DNA of 7,165 nucleotides from Lachnospiraceae bacterium (GTDB lineage: Bacteria; Bacillota_A; Clostridia; Lachnospirales; Lachnospiraceae): contig VSNT01000167.1 of the NCBI GenBank assembly GCA_009774465.1, forward strand, positions 1-7,165, given 5' to 3'. Of the stretch, positions 6,918 to 7,165 are shown in pieces; position 1 is the first letter of the stretch, and each line of letters starts with the position of its first letter. The notes beneath the pieces were generated by a model. It was not told the origin of the DNA. It ran no database searches and saw only the letters and a list, made by a program, of their open reading frames with translations. Made by a program: the position numbers and the translations under genes.

Positions 6918-7068
6918 TAAAACAGGCAGGTCTTCTGACTAAGGTATCATTGCGCTGCTTTACCTTCCCGGTTTCCCAGTGGCTTTACAAAGCAGTACTC
7001 CTCCCATACAGCGGCGTGACCGTGAAGCGTAACTTACTTTCCTATTCTCCTAAAAGGCACCTGTTTTA
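6918..7068 (-). promoter_or_regulatory. cobalamin riboswitch (B12 element), compact form
   Basis: Read on the minus strand, a 9-bp P1 stem is formed by TAAAACAGG (7060-7068) and CCTGTTTTA (6918-6926). Inside it are the family landmarks: GGTGCC directly after P1, GGAAAGTAAG (weak match to the GGGAA box), CACGCCGCTGTA (core and L5 region), GCCACTGG, CCGGGAAGGT, and the diagnostic 3' box AGTCAGAAGACCTGCC. AAGGTA and TACCTT close a hairpin whose loop contains CAGCG (6953-6957), complementary to CGCTG in the CCGCTGT segment (7009-7013). That is consistent with the L5-L13 kissing interaction. At about 151 nt it is shorter than many members, implying small or missing peripheral stems. Bound cobalamin should favour the terminator at 6846-6873 and switch off the DUF4430/S-component operon. 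Confidence 0.93.
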
Positions 7069-7085
7069 TTAGATTGTGCGAATTA

Positions 7086-7114
7086 AATATACATGAATTT
7101 TATAAGAAATGCAA
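7086..7114 (-). promoter_or_regulatory. promoter of the riboswitch-controlled operon
   Basis: On the minus strand TTGCAT (7109-7114) and TATATT (7086-7091, five of six matches to -10) are 17 bases apart. The -35 match is weak (three of six). Initiation near 7079 would place the first P1 base about 11 nt into the transcript, which fits a riboswitch at the 5' end. Confidence 0.5.
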
Positions 7115-7121
7115 GATGAAT

Positions 7122-7136
7122 TTTTCCTGTGGAAAA
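7122..7136. repeat. short inverted repeat upstream of the riboswitch promoter
   Basis: TTTTCC (7122-7127), loop TGT, GGAAAA (7131-7136) form a perfect 6-bp AT-rich inverted repeat, followed on the plus strand by TCCTTTTTT. It sits just upstream of the predicted -35 box. It may be a weak terminator belonging to a gene beyond the window, an operator, or chance. The rest of 7069-7165 contains no supportable gene on either strand. Confidence 0.35.
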
Positions 7137-7165
7137 TCCTTTTTTATATTTGTGCAATGTGTTAT

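Overview
The window looks like chromosomal DNA of a motile or formerly motile Firmicute, most likely Clostridia (Lachnospiraceae-like). The grounds are moderate-to-low GC, strong AGGAGG-like ribosome binding sites, a TTG start, sigma-A-type promoters, and the gene families present: a soluble chemoreceptor, FIST, HD-GYP, DUF342/FapA, an ECF transporter S component and a cobalamin riboswitch. The taxonomic call is inference from style and content. There is no sign of phage, IS elements or CRISPR.

Layout. (1) 1-2500, plus strand: an extended -10 promoter at the very edge, then three tightly spaced genes. These are an unrecognised 142-aa protein, a stand-alone FIST sensory-domain protein (TTG start), and a soluble methyl-accepting chemotaxis-type signalling protein with no membrane segment. 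(2) 2509-2528: a perfect 8-bp GC-rich hairpin that serves as a shared terminator between convergent operons. (3) 2533-5824, minus strand: a sigma-A promoter drives a 700-aa FapA/DUF342 protein, followed after 19 bp by a response regulator with a REC-HD-GYP architecture (predicted c-di-GMP phosphodiesterase). The FapA protein carries eight N-terminal 26-residue repeats in perfect register. (4) 5854-7091, minus strand: promoter, cobalamin riboswitch, intrinsic terminator, then a secreted or anchored DUF4430 protein and an ECF transporter S component, translationally coupled.

How the parts may work together. The first two operons face each other and are all signalling. FIST could be the ligand-sensing part and the soluble MCP the output to CheA/CheW, while REC-HD-GYP would translate phosphorylation into c-di-GMP turnover and FapA would act on polar or flagellar assembly. 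No histidine kinase is in the window, so any phosphoryl donor must be encoded elsewhere. This link is inferred from proximity alone. The third operon is separate: riboswitch control by cobalamin plus a transcobalamin-like DUF4430 protein and an S component suggest uptake of B12 or a related corrinoid.

The most unusual items are the repeat array fused to FapA, the split FIST/MCP sensor operon headed by an unknown protein, and the riboswitch-controlled DUF4430/S-component pair.
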